Below, piece after piece: positions 9,906 to 18,275 of a stretch of 64,000 nt of DNA. The translations under genes and the position numbers were made by a program. The first letter of the stretch is position 1. Each line of letters starts with the position of its first letter. The stretch lies in assembly GCA_947258585.1 (NCBI GenBank), contig CAMYIZ010000059.1, forward strand, positions 90,821 to 154,820, written 5' to 3'. This DNA comes from an uncultured Haliea sp. (lineage in GTDB: Bacteria; Pseudomonadota; Gammaproteobacteria; Pseudomonadales; Halieaceae). The notes under the pieces were generated by a model, which saw only the letters and a list, made by a program, of their open reading frames with translations, had not been told where the DNA came from and ran no database searches.

Positions 9906-10598
9906 ATGAGCGAGCAGACAAGTTTCGACATCAACCAGGTGATTGAGCAGGCAAAGGCGGTGATTACCAATCCCGTGGCTTACTTCCAGACCATGCCCAA
10001 GACCGGTGGCTATGGTCCGCCGGTGATCTTCGTCGCGGTCATGGGCGCTGTGATGGGGCTGATCACCGCGGTGCTGTCACTCTTTGGTTCGACTGCGGGC
10101 ATGTTGGCGGCGGGTCTGGGCGCGATCATCGTCATGCCGATTTTTGCCGTGGTTGGCGCGTTTATCGGTGCCGCCATCCTGTACGTCATCTGGAAACTCA
10201 TGGGTTCTGTCGAGAACTATGAGACCGCGTTTCGCTGCCAGGCTTCTGTTGCGGCGATTTACCCGATCACGGCGCTGCTGTCGATTGTCCCCTATATAGG
10301 CAGTATCGTCATGATTGCCTGGGCCACCTTCCTGATTATCGAGGCCAGTGTGTCGGTGCACGGCCGCGAGCGCCGGACCGCCCAGATCGTGTTCGGGATC
10401 CTGGCGGCGCTGATGATCCTGTCGAATATTGCCAGCGAGCGCGCCGCGCGCCAGCTAGAGGCGCGCATGGCGCATATGGGCAGCCAGTTCGAGGGAATCG
10501 AAGACCTGTCACCAGAAGAGGCGGGCCGCAAGATGGGTGAGTTCCTGAAGGGGCTGGAAGAGGGCGCGAACAAGGCACCCGTCGATCGGGGCGACTAG
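9906..10598 (+). CDS. Yip1-family integral membrane protein
   Basis: This is a 230-aa inner-membrane protein with about five hydrophobic segments and a charged C-terminal tail. The order PVAYFQTMPKTGGYGPPVIF, then successive glycine- and alanine-rich membrane spans with YETAFRCQASVAAIYPI, fits the bacterial Yip1 family. The role in bacteria is not defined. The ATG at 9906 is preceded by AGGGGACGG. The track's longer frame starting at 8694 is an antisense extension through the upstream gene. Its TAG stop overlaps the convergent btuF TAG stop within the shared tetranucleotide CTAG. Confidence 0.8.
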   Translation: MSEQTSFDINQVIEQAKAVITNPVAYFQTMPKTGGYGPPVIFVAVMGAVMGLITAVLSLFGSTAGMLAAGLGAIIVMPIFAVVGAFIGAAILYVIWKLMGSVENYETAFRCQASVAAIYPITALLSIVPYIGSIVMIAWATFLIIEASVSVHGRERRTAQIVFGILAALMILSNIASERAARQLEARMAHMGSQFEGIEDLSPEEAGRKMGEFLKGLEEGANKAPVDRGD

Positions 10599-11485
10599 TC
10601 GCGGTCGCGTATCTCACGCACACCCTGTAGCTGCGTGCAGAGGTCCCGGGCGCCAGCCAGCACCCGGGCCGTGGGGCGCTGTATCAGGTCGGGGTTGACC
10701 ACCAGCAGGCCACCCTGCAGCGCCCGCAGGCCAGGGTACCGGTGCCAGTGATCCAGCCACTCGGGGTGAGCGCTGCCCATGCCGCCGGCGACGATGGCAT
10801 CCGGGTCGCGCGCCAGTACGGATTCCAGGTTGATTCTCGGTGCCAGGGTGGCGACATCCGCAAACACGTTGTACCCGCCGCACAGGTCGATGACCTGGCT
10901 GATCAGGTGCTCGCCGTTGATGGTCTGCAGGGGGTCGTGCCAGATCTGGTAGAACACGGAAACCCGGCGGGCGTGACGATAGCGCCGGGCCAGTTCCGCG
11001 AACCCCTGTTCCAGCCGCAGTGCCTCGGGCTCGCTGCTGGTCTCGGTACCCGCCAGTTTGCCCAACAGGCGAATACTGGCGGGGATGTCTGCCAGCTGGC
11101 GCAGCTCGCTCACATAGACCGGGATGCCCAGTCGCTGCAGTTTGGCCAGGGCACCGGAGCCATTGCCCGAGCCCCACATCAGGATCAGGTCCGGCTGCGC
11201 GGCGATAATCTGCTCCAGGCTGAAGGCGCTGAAGGAGCCGACCTGGGGCAGGTCCCGGGCCGCAGCGGGAAAGTCGCTGAAACTCACCACACCGACCAGG
11301 CGGTCCCCCGCGCCCGCGCTGTACAGGTTCTCGACGATATGCGGCGCCAGCGCGACAATGCGCTGCGCCGGAGCCGGCAGGCTGACCGTGCGGCCCATGA
11401 AATCCACCACGCTGACCGGCTCGCCCCGGGCTGCGCCGGCAAGTAGCAGCAGCAGGCAGCAGAACATGCCCCGGCGCGCAGTCAC
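10595..11485 (-). CDS. btuF: Cobalamin ABC transporter periplasmic binding protein
   Basis: This periplasmic substrate-binding protein delivers vitamin B12 to BtuCD. The 296-aa product has a signal peptide (CCLLLLLAGAARG) and a PeripBP_2 fold signature: VVDFMGRTVSLPAPAQRIVALAPH at the N-terminus and EQIIAAQPDLILMW in the middle. The ATG overlaps the btuD stop by four bases (ATGA), so it is translationally coupled and is the last gene of the riboswitch-led operon. Sequence alone does not separate B12 from haem or siderophore binding; the operon context makes B12 strongly favoured. Confidence 0.9.
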   Translation of the reverse strand: MTARRGMFCCLLLLLAGAARGEPVSVVDFMGRTVSLPAPAQRIVALAPHIVENLYSAGAGDRLVGVVSFSDFPAAARDLPQVGSFSAFSLEQIIAAQPDLILMWGSGNGSGALAKLQRLGIPVYVSELRQLADIPASIRLLGKLAGTETSSEPEALRLEQGFAELARRYRHARRVSVFYQIWHDPLQTINGEHLISQVIDLCGGYNVFADVATLAPRINLESVLARDPDAIVAGGMGSAHPEWLDHWHRYPGLRALQGGLLVVNPDLIQRPTARVLAGARDLCTQLQGVREIRDRD

Positions 11486-12261
11486 AGGCCGATGACCAGC
11501 GGCTGGCGACCGTTCGGGTGTTGTTGCACCAGCACTTCGGCGTGAAACAGATCGCGAAACAGCGCCGCCGTGAGTACCTCCGCGGGCGTCCCGCTGGCCA
11601 CCTGCCGACCCCGGTCCAGCACCAGCAGTCGGTTGCCAACGGCGGCTGCGAGGTTGACGTCGTGTACCACCAGCAGGACCGCACAGCCCCGCTCCGCGAT
11701 ACCGGCGATGGCGCCCGCCAGTTGCTGTTGGTGGGCCAGGTCAAGGGCTGCGGTCGGTTCATCCAGCAACAGCAGTTTTCCAGCCATGTCACCGCTGTCC
11801 CAGATCTGGGCAAAAACCCGGGCCAGTTGCACCCGTTGGCGCTCGCCGCCGGAGAGCTGGGTATAGAGACGATTGCGCAGTCCCAGGGTATCCGTTGCCA
11901 CCAGTGCGTGGTGGGCGATCTCCCGGTCGGCGCGCGCGCCGGTGGCGTGCGGGGTGCGCCCCAGCAGCACCACCTCTTCCACCGTGTAGGGGAAGTTCAG
12001 CAGCGATAGCTGGGGGAGGAATGCGAGATGCTGCGCCAGTTCCCGTCGCGGCCAGTCCGCCAGGGGCTGGCCGCCGAACGCCAGGGTACCCGCGCTGGCG
12101 GAGAAATCTCCGGCAATCAGGCGCAGAAGACTGGATTTGCCGGCGCCGTTGGGTCCGATCAGGGCCACGACTTCACCTGCAGATACCTGCAGCCGTATGT
12201 CCACCAGCAGGGGCTCGTCCCAGGGTGCGGCGCTGACGCCGTCCAGTGCGAGCACCGTCAT
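11482..12261 (-). CDS. btuD: Cobalamin ABC transporter ATP-binding protein
   Basis: This is the cytoplasmic ATPase of the BtuCDF importer, 259 aa. The track ORF extends to 12456, but the ATG at 12261 overlaps the btuC stop by four bases and begins a normal FecE/BtuD N-terminus. The Walker A GPNGAGKSS lies near residue 36, the signature LSGGERQRVQLAR follows, and Walker B with D-loop reads LLLLDEPTAALDLAHQ. The H-loop VVHDVNLA is present. All catalytic elements are intact. Confidence 0.93.
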   Translation of the reverse strand: MTVLALDGVSAAPWDEPLLVDIRLQVSAGEVVALIGPNGAGKSSLLRLIAGDFSASAGTLAFGGQPLADWPRRELAQHLAFLPQLSLLNFPYTVEEVVLLGRTPHATGARADREIAHHALVATDTLGLRNRLYTQLSGGERQRVQLARVFAQIWDSGDMAGKLLLLDEPTAALDLAHQQQLAGAIAGIAERGCAVLLVVHDVNLAAAVGNRLLVLDRGRQVASGTPAEVLTAALFRDLFHAEVLVQQHPNGRQPLVIGL

Positions 12262-13298
12262 GTCTGCATGCCGTAATGGTGCCGCTGGCGCAGCAGGGAG
12301 ATGAAAAAGGGCACGCCGATCAGCGCGGTAATGATACCGACCGGCAGCTCTGTGGGCGCCAGGACGACCCGGGACAGGGTGTCGGCGACCACCAGCAGGG
12401 TGGCGCCCGCGAGGGCGGAAGCCGCCAGCAGGTAGCGGTGGTCGGGGCCGATCCACAGGCGCACAACGTGGGGTACCACCAGGCCGACGAAGGCGATAGT
12501 GCCGACCAGGGCCACCGACGTACCCACCCCGACCGCGACCCAGCCGATCAGCGCCAGCTTGGTGTGATTCACATCAATACCGAGATGGCGCGCCTCCGAT
12601 TCTCCCAGCAGCAGGGTGTTCAAGGCCAGGGCGTAGCGGGGCAGGGCCAGTAACACAGAACCGCCGACCACGCTCGCCAGTGCCAGTCGCGGCAGGTTGG
12701 CCCCGTCCAGCCCTCCCATCTTCCACAGGCTGATCTGGCGCAGGCGCTCATTGTCGGTGAAGAACTCCAGCAAGCTGCCCACTGCGCCCGCCAGTGCGGT
12801 GATGGCGATGCCGGCCAGCAACATGGTCGCCACCGAGGTGCCGTTTTCCGAGCTGGCCAGGCGATAGACCAGCAGCACTGCGAGTACACCGCCGACGAAG
12901 GCGCCCAGAGACACCAGGGTCAGGCCGACAAAGCCCTGCAGTACGCCACCGCCAAGCACGATCAGCAGCGAAGCGCCCAGGGAGGCCCCGGCGGTGACGC
13001 CGATCAGCGAGGGATCCGCGAGGGGGTTGCGAAACAGGCCCTGCATGGCCGCTCCGCTCATCGCCAGGGTGGCGCCCATGACCGCAGCCAGCAGCACCCG
13101 CGGCAGGCGTATCTGCTGCACGATCATTGCCGCCTGGCCGCCACCGTCCCCTGTCAGCAGCGCCTGCAATGCCTGCAGGGGGCCCAGGCTGACCGCGCCG
13201 CTGGCAAGCCCCGTGAGCACCGCCACCGGCAGCAGCACCGCCAGCGCCGCAAGCAGCTGGCGGGCGCGGTGACGGCGCTGGGTGATGCTAGTAATCAA
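12258..13298 (-). CDS. btuC: Cobalamin ABC transporter permease (FecCD family)
   Basis: This inner-membrane permease is expected to form the BtuC2D2 translocation channel. The 346-aa hydrophobic protein carries the FecCD hallmarks RLPRVLLAAVMGATLAMSGAAMQGLFRNPLADP and SLIGVTAGASLG, and a conserved C-terminal P-T-E-LPVGI(I)TALIGVPFF segment, with about ten membrane spans. The ATG overlaps the end of cobO by 11 bases and its stop overlaps btuD, consistent with one polycistronic message. Confidence 0.93.
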   Translation of the reverse strand: MITSITQRRHRARQLLAALAVLLPVAVLTGLASGAVSLGPLQALQALLTGDGGGQAAMIVQQIRLPRVLLAAVMGATLAMSGAAMQGLFRNPLADPSLIGVTAGASLGASLLIVLGGGVLQGFVGLTLVSLGAFVGGVLAVLLVYRLASSENGTSVATMLLAGIAITALAGAVGSLLEFFTDNERLRQISLWKMGGLDGANLPRLALASVVGGSVLLALPRYALALNTLLLGESEARHLGIDVNHTKLALIGWVAVGVGTSVALVGTIAFVGLVVPHVVRLWIGPDHRYLLAASALAGATLLVVADTLSRVVLAPTELPVGIITALIGVPFFISLLRQRHHYGMQT

Positions 13299-13899
13299 CG
13301 CCGCGTCGGGCCTTGATGCCGTGGTTGTAGGCGTGCTTGATCTCCTTCACTTCGGAAACCGTGTCCATGAGGTCCTGCAGCGCCTTGCCGCCCCCGCGGC
13401 CGGTGACCACCACGCTCTGTTCCGGCGGGCGGTTGGCCAGGGCGCCCAGCACCAGGTCCTCGGGCAGATAGTCGAAGGCCAGCATGTAGGTGAGCTCGTC
13501 GAGGACCACCAGGTGGTAGGCGGGGTCAGCGAGCATGGCGCTGGCCTGCTCCCAGGTTCGTTGCGCAGCGGCGATATCGCCACTGCGGTCCTGGGTATCC
13601 CAGGTGAACCCTGTCCCCATCTGGTAGAACGCTACCTCCGGGCACTTTTCCCGCAGGTAGATCTCCTCGCCCGACAGCTGTTCACCCTTGATGAACTGCA
13701 CCACGCCAACCTTGTAGCCATAGCCCAGGGCTCGCATCACCATGCCGAAGGCGGAGCTGGACTTGCCCTTGCCGTTGCCGGTGAGCAGTATCGCCACGCC
13801 GCGCTCGGTATTGGCGGCGCTGATACTGGCGTCGACGCTGGCCTTCTGCTTGGCCATGGCCTTGTTGTGGCGTTCGTTCTTGCGCTCGTTGTCGGTCAT
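13288..13899 (-). CDS. btuR: Cob(I)yrinic acid a,c-diamide adenosyltransferase
   Basis: This cytoplasmic enzyme uses ATP to adenosylate cob(I)alamin or corrinoids, making the active coenzyme after uptake (BtuR/CobA(Sty)/CobO family). The 203-aa size is near E. coli BtuR (196 aa). The P-loop GNGKGKSSSA is at residues 41-50, followed by RALGYGYKVGVVQFIKG and LVVLDELTYML. It lies 12 bases after btuB and overlaps btuC, so imported B12 and its activation are co-expressed. No de novo cobalamin synthesis genes are visible, consistent with salvage, although those could lie elsewhere. Confidence 0.93.
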   Translation of the reverse strand: MTDNERKNERHNKAMAKQKASVDASISAANTERGVAILLTGNGKGKSSSAFGMVMRALGYGYKVGVVQFIKGEQLSGEEIYLREKCPEVAFYQMGTGFTWDTQDRSGDIAAAQRTWEQASAMLADPAYHLVVLDELTYMLAFDYLPEDLVLGALANRPPEQSVVVTGRGGGKALQDLMDTVSEVKEIKHAYNHGIKARRGVDY

Positions 13900-13911
13900 C
13901 CGGGTGAACTC

Positions 13912-15771
13912 CTAAAAGGAATAGCGCAGCCCCGCGTAGGCGGCCCGGGCGCTGGTGCGATAAGTGGGGATTTCCTGGTAATCCTCGTCCAGCAGGTTCT
14001 CGATCCGGCCGTAGACCTCGAAGCCTGCTGCCAGAGTGTAGCGCGCGTTCAGGTCCAGGACCTCATAGCTGTCAATCGCGCTGCCGTCGGACTCGCGCGC
14101 ATCCCGCGACGCCCGCAGGTGCAGCCCCAGGGCCAGCGGAGTGGATAGCGCCTGCCATTGCAGACCGACATTGGCCAGGTGGCGCGGACGGTAGACCCGG
14201 TGGCCTCCCGCCGCGGTATCGGTATCGTTGTAGGTGTAGTTGCCCTGCAGGCTCAGCTGCAGGGGCAGGGGTAGCTCGGCGATCAGCTCAACCCCGGAGG
14301 AGTCGCTGTCACCGCTGCCCTGCAGGTAGCCGGAATAGCCAACCAGGTCGAAATAGATTTCCTGCTCCACCGTCTGCTCAAACAGGATCGCCTCCAGCAC
14401 CAGGCCGGTGGGACCGTACCAGCCCACGCCGAGGTCGAGCCCCTCGCTGCGCTCTTCCTGCAGCATGGTCCCGGCTGCGGGCGGGAAGGCGAAGAAGCTG
14501 TTGTTGTAGGCAATTTCATACAGACTCGGCGCCCGGAAACCGGTGCTCCAGGCCCCCTTGAACTTCAGTTCGCCGGCGCCCACCGGCACCAGGTAGGCGG
14601 CGCTGACCCGGTAGGAATCGTGGCTGCCGAAATCCTCGTTGTCGTCGTAGCGACCGCCCGCGGTGAAGTACAGCTTGTCACCGATACGACCCTGGTATTC
14701 CAGGTAAACCCCGGTCTGGTCGCGCTCGGTGTCAAAGGTGCCGTCATCCAGGGTCTGCTCTTCGTGATCGACGCCATAGACCAGCTGCAGGCTGTCCGCC
14801 GGGGCGTAACTGCCCAGGTAGCTGACCCGGTCCAGGGTGCCCTCGGTGCCGAAGCCCGGCAGGCCTTCGGTGAAGTACTGGCGTTCCGTCTTGTTGTAAC
14901 TGTAGGCCAGTTCGTGCTGCAGCTGTTCACCGCGGAAGCTGGCGGCGGCGCGCCAGGACTGTTGCGAGAAGCTGTCACTGCAGCGGTTGCTGGGCGCAAA
15001 GGTGTCGTTGGTGAAGCAGCTGTCGTAGGCGTTTTCGCCGTCGACGTCACGGGCCACCAGTTCCAGCCGCAGCTGCTCGCTGACGTTCCAGCCGCCGCGG
15101 GCGTGCACCGTGGTGTTGTCGTAGCCGTCGTCGTCGGCGGGGGTGGTATCAGTGATGCGGGAATTGAAGCCGTCGCTGCGGTAGTCCGCGAGCGACAGGG
15201 CGCCGTCCAGGGTGGCACTGCCGCCCCCGATATTGGCGGCAAGCTGCCGGCTGCCGTAGCGGCCGGTCTCTGCGCTCAGGTCGCCGCCAAAGCCCTCGCC
15301 CGGCGCGCGGGTGCTGATATTGACAACACCGCCAGCGTCGGCGCCGTACATCAGGCCCTGGGGGCCTCGGAGAATTTCCACCCGCTGCACGCCGCTGCTC
15401 AGCAGTTGCTCGACCCGGGGCCCCACCTGGGGCGCGGAGGTGTCGGAGATATCGATGCCATCGATCAGCATCCGGGTCCGGTACGCCTCTTCACCGCGGA
15501 TCCGCAGCGAGGAGACCTTGCCGGGGCCGCCGTTGTTGCTGACCGCAACGGAGGGCTGGCTGCGGAGGATGTCCTGCAGGGAATGGAAGCCCCGGGCGCG
15601 GATTTCCCCGGCGTCGATCACCGAGATCGAGGTGCCCACCTCACGCAGCGGCATGGCGATCCGGGAAGAGCTGATAACGATCTCTTCCAGTGTCTGCGTA
15701 TTTTGGTCGGCGCTCCAGGCGGGCAGGGTGGTCAACAGCGCAACGGCGCTGGCGAGTGCGTGTGGTTTCAT
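13912..15771 (-). CDS. btuB: Cobalamin TonB-dependent receptor BtuB
   Basis: This is the outer-membrane transporter for B12. The start was placed at the ATG at 15771 (619 aa) because a signal peptide follows at once (ending AWSA), GAGG lies 8 bases upstream, and the further upstream codons belong to the riboswitch leader. A TonB-box-like TLEEIVISSSR is followed by a plug with SSLRIRGEEAYRTRMLIDG and RVEILRGPQGLMYGADAGG, and a short 22-strand barrel ending YAGLRYSF, as in BtuB (about 600 aa). It is the first gene downstream of a cobalamin riboswitch, which supports the B12 assignment strongly. Confidence 0.93.
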   Translation of the reverse strand: MKPHALASAVALLTTLPAWSADQNTQTLEEIVISSSRIAMPLREVGTSISVIDAGEIRARGFHSLQDILRSQPSVAVSNNGGPGKVSSLRIRGEEAYRTRMLIDGIDISDTSAPQVGPRVEQLLSSGVQRVEILRGPQGLMYGADAGGVVNISTRAPGEGFGGDLSAETGRYGSRQLAANIGGGSATLDGALSLADYRSDGFNSRITDTTPADDDGYDNTTVHARGGWNVSEQLRLELVARDVDGENAYDSCFTNDTFAPSNRCSDSFSQQSWRAAASFRGEQLQHELAYSYNKTERQYFTEGLPGFGTEGTLDRVSYLGSYAPADSLQLVYGVDHEEQTLDDGTFDTERDQTGVYLEYQGRIGDKLYFTAGGRYDDNEDFGSHDSYRVSAAYLVPVGAGELKFKGAWSTGFRAPSLYEIAYNNSFFAFPPAAGTMLQEERSEGLDLGVGWYGPTGLVLEAILFEQTVEQEIYFDLVGYSGYLQGSGDSDSSGVELIAELPLPLQLSLQGNYTYNDTDTAAGGHRVYRPRHLANVGLQWQALSTPLALGLHLRASRDARESDGSAIDSYEVLDLNARYTLAAGFEVYGRIENLLDEDYQEIPTYRTSARAAYAGLRYSF

Positions 15772-15882
15772 GTCGTACCTCAATGCCAGGAATGTGTGGC
15801 GATTGAGGGAGGGGATCCAGGGAACACAATGCGGATAGGGCATCAGGCAACCTTCAATGAAGCCCTCCGCTCCATCGTTGCT

Positions 15883-16022
15883 TGTGCCAGGCAGGTATCG
15901 GGCTCACAGCTGTTGCTGTCTACCGTTGCGGGGGCAGCGGTGGCATCGGCTCGGGGACCTCACCACACTTCCCATTTAACCCGCCCAGCCGTGTCGAGTG
16001 ACACCGGCGGCAGGCACCTGGT
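15883..16022 (-). promoter_or_regulatory. Cobalamin riboswitch upstream of btuB
   Basis: Read on the minus strand, the leader shows the ordered conserved blocks of a B12 riboswitch. They are a GGTGCCTGCC P2-side segment, GGTTAAATGGGAAG, GCCACCGCTGCCCCCGCAAC, and the B12-box-like GAGCCCGATACCTGCCTGGC at about 15884-15904. This is the standard class I order. About 110 bases separate the B12 box from the btuB start, room for an expression platform. It should repress the five-gene btuB-cobO-btuCDF operon when adenosylcobalamin is present. It also accounts for most of the 379-base gap between btuB and the DUF501 gene. Confidence 0.88.
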
Positions 16023-16150
16023 ACGCGGCGCACTGTAGTGACTTGGGCCCGGGCTGTCAATTGTCCAGATTTTGTCGGGGACCCCGCACGCCTTACGCGG
16101 ACGCCTGTTTGCCGTAGAATAGGCGGCTGGCAACCGGTACGGGAAACACC

Positions 16151-16660
16151 ATGACATTTACCGCAACACAGTGGTCGCAGGTGGCGACACTGCTGGGTCG
16201 AGAGCCCCGGGGCCTGGAGGCGATTCCGGTGATGGATGGCGACGGCCACCCCCGCGTCATCCGGGTGGCCTCCCTGGTGGACGGCAAGCCCTTTCCGACC
16301 CTGTTCTGGCTGGTTGACGCGGCGTTGAACTACCGTATCGACCAGGAAGAGGCGCGGGGGCTGATCAAGGACTTCCAGGCCCGGGTCAATGCCGACCCCC
16401 GACTGCAGGCGTCCATGCGCGCCGACCACGAGGCCCATATCCGGCTGCGGGACAGCTATCTGGCGGAGGATGACCGCGGCGCCCTGCAGGCGGCGGGTTT
16501 TGCGGATGTGTTGCAGGAGCGGGGAATCGGCGGTATCGCCGATTTCACCCGTATACGCTGCCTGCACACCTGGTATGCGTCGCACCTGGTCGTGCCGAAT
16601 ACCATCGGTGGCCTGCTGGACCGGCACTGGGCGGCGGCGACCGTCGCCGCCGCCGAATAG
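16151..16660 (+). CDS. DUF501-family protein
   Basis: This is a 169-aa soluble protein of the DUF501 family, with no established function. Recognisable features are the N-terminal LLGREPRGLEAIPV, the central PTLFWLVDAALNYRI, and the C-terminal signature TRIRCLHTWYASHLVVPNTIG. The Cys, His, Trp, Tyr and His of RCLHTWYASH look like a conserved site. GGGA lies about 8 bases before the ATG. In actinobacteria DUF501 genes sit beside eno and ppx; here ppx is 32 kb away. The xdhC start follows 6 bases after its stop, so the three rightward genes 16151-18207 probably form an operon. Confidence 0.85.
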   Translation: MTFTATQWSQVATLLGREPRGLEAIPVMDGDGHPRVIRVASLVDGKPFPTLFWLVDAALNYRIDQEEARGLIKDFQARVNADPRLQASMRADHEAHIRLRDSYLAEDDRGALQAAGFADVLQERGIGGIADFTRIRCLHTWYASHLVVPNTIGGLLDRHWAAATVAAAE

Positions 16661-16666
16661 GGCCGG

Positions 16667-17635
16667 GTGCCGCTGATGCAGATACCGGAGCAGGCGATCC
16701 TGGAGAGTGCCCTCGGCTGGCTGCTGGAGCCTTCCGCGCCGTCGGCCTGGCTGTGTACCATTGTCGCGGCCCAGGGGTCCTCGCCGCGCCCCCCCGGGGC
16801 ACTGCTGGCCTGCAATAGCCGCGGCGACCAGGTGGGCTCCCTGTCCGGTGGCTGCATCGAGGAAGACCTGCTGGAGCGTCTCCAGTCCGGGGCGATGCCG
16901 GTGGCGCGGTCCGAGCTGATCGAGTACGGGGTTACTGCGGAGGAGAATGAACGGCTGGGGCTGCCCTGCGGCGGCCGGCTGCAGGTCCTGGTACAACGCC
17001 TGGACGCTGATCGGGACGCAGACTGGCTGCGCCAGGCGCTGGCGGCCATTGCCACCCGGCGCTGCCTGCGCCGCACAGTTGCCCTGGACAGCGGCGAGAC
17101 CGAGACCTGCACCCGGGAGCAGCACGCTCCCCTGTACTTTGATGGCGCCAGGCTGGAGCAGACCTTTGGTCCGCAGATGCGCCTGCTGCTGGTCGGGGCG
17201 GGTCAGCTGGGCCAGTCCCTGGCCGAGCTGGCCCTGGCCATGGACTACGAAGTGCTGGTGGTGGATCCGCGGCAGCGCATGCGCGAGCAGTGGCAGGGGC
17301 CGGACGTGCCGCTGCTGGCGGGTATGCCCGATGACGCCGTGCGCGAGCACGCCAGTGACCGCCACAGTATCGTGATTACGCTCACCCACGACCCGCGCAT
17401 CGATGACATGGCGCTGATGGAGGCCCTGGCCACCGATGCCTGGTATGTGGGCGCCCTGGGCTCGCGCCGGACCACGGAGAAGCGGCTGCAGCGCCTGCGC
17501 CAGCTGGAGCTGGGCGAGGACCGTCTGGCGGCGCTGCACGCCCCCGTGGGACTGGATATCGGCAGCAAGACGCCGCTGGAAATTGCCGTGTCCATCATGG
17601 CGCAGCTGGTGCAGCTGCGGCGCCGGCGACAATGA
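16667..17635 (+). CDS. xdhC: XdhC/CoxI-family molybdoenzyme maturation protein
   Basis: XdhC-family proteins bind molybdenum cofactor, help sulfurate it and insert it into xanthine dehydrogenase-type enzymes. The 322-aa product has the N-terminal XdhC/CoxI domain (TIVAAQGSSPRPPGALL, SLSGGCIEEDL) and a C-terminal Rossmann-like XdhC_C domain (LLVGAGQLGQSLAELA, ITLTHDPRIDDMAL, YVGALGSRRTTEKR). The listed start is GTG; an in-frame ATG lies 9 bases downstream at 16676. Its stop overlaps the mocA start by four bases. The partial molybdoenzyme at the left window edge is a plausible client. Confidence 0.92.
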   Translation: MPLMQIPEQAILESALGWLLEPSAPSAWLCTIVAAQGSSPRPPGALLACNSRGDQVGSLSGGCIEEDLLERLQSGAMPVARSELIEYGVTAEENERLGLPCGGRLQVLVQRLDADRDADWLRQALAAIATRRCLRRTVALDSGETETCTREQHAPLYFDGARLEQTFGPQMRLLLVGAGQLGQSLAELALAMDYEVLVVDPRQRMREQWQGPDVPLLAGMPDDAVREHASDRHSIVITLTHDPRIDDMALMEALATDAWYVGALGSRRTTEKRLQRLRQLELGEDRLAALHAPVGLDIGSKTPLEIAVSIMAQLVQLRRRRQ

Positions 17636-18207
17636 CCGTTGGCGTGCTGTTGCTGGCGGCGGGTTGCAGCGAGCGCTTTGGCAGCGACAAGCGCCTGGCC
17701 CTGATGGCGGACGGCCGGTCCCTGCTGTTCGCGGCCGTCTCTTCGATCCAGCGCAGCGGCTTGCCGCTGCGAGTCTGTTTGCGACCGGGTGAGGACCGGC
17801 TCGGAGACAGTCTGCTGCGCGCGGGGGTCGAGGTCCTCGAATGTGAGCGCGCCGCGCGTGGCATGGGCGCAACCCTGGCGGACGCGGTGAACCAGTCGCT
17901 GGACTGGAACGGACTGCTGGTGGCGCTGGCGGATATGCCTGTCATCCATCCCGCGACCTTTCGCCAGGTGGCCCAGGCGGTGACGGCGGACGTGATCGTC
18001 ACGCCGACCTTTGCCGGGCAGTCCGGACACCCGGTGGGGTTCGGGCGTGATTTCTTCGCCGATCTCGCCGGCCTGGACGGTGATCGCGGCGCCCGCGACC
18101 TGGTCACGGCCAGCCACCGCCTGCGCCTGCCGGTGGCGGACCCCGGCATTCTGCGCGATGTGGACTCTCCGGCGGCGCTCCGGTCACTGGCGGAACTGTT
18201 GACCTGA
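17632..18207 (+). CDS. mocA: MobA-like molybdenum cofactor nucleotidyltransferase
   Basis: This small NTP-transferase (191 aa) is predicted to attach CMP to molybdopterin, giving the MCD form used by xanthine dehydrogenase-type enzymes. The pyrophosphorylase motif LLAAGCSERFGSDKRLA is at residues 6-22, and the metal-binding region LLVALADMPVI and the conserved GQSGHPVGF follow. It overlaps xdhC by ATGA. The pairing with XdhC favours a MocA (CTP) rather than MobA (GTP) role, though nucleotide choice is not proven by sequence. Confidence 0.85.
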   Translation: MTVGVLLLAAGCSERFGSDKRLALMADGRSLLFAAVSSIQRSGLPLRVCLRPGEDRLGDSLLRAGVEVLECERAARGMGATLADAVNQSLDWNGLLVALADMPVIHPATFRQVAQAVTADVIVTPTFAGQSGHPVGFGRDFFADLAGLDGDRGARDLVTASHRLRLPVADPGILRDVDSPAALRSLAELLT

Positions 18208-18275
18208 CTGCGCTGCACATCAGGGCGCTGCGAGTGGTATATTGGCAGGCTCCTTTGAATCTGTCCGAGAGCATC

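Noticed and set aside
15920-17872. 650-aa minus-strand ORF
   Set aside because: It runs antisense through DUF501, XdhC and MocA and across the riboswitch; there is no domain signature.
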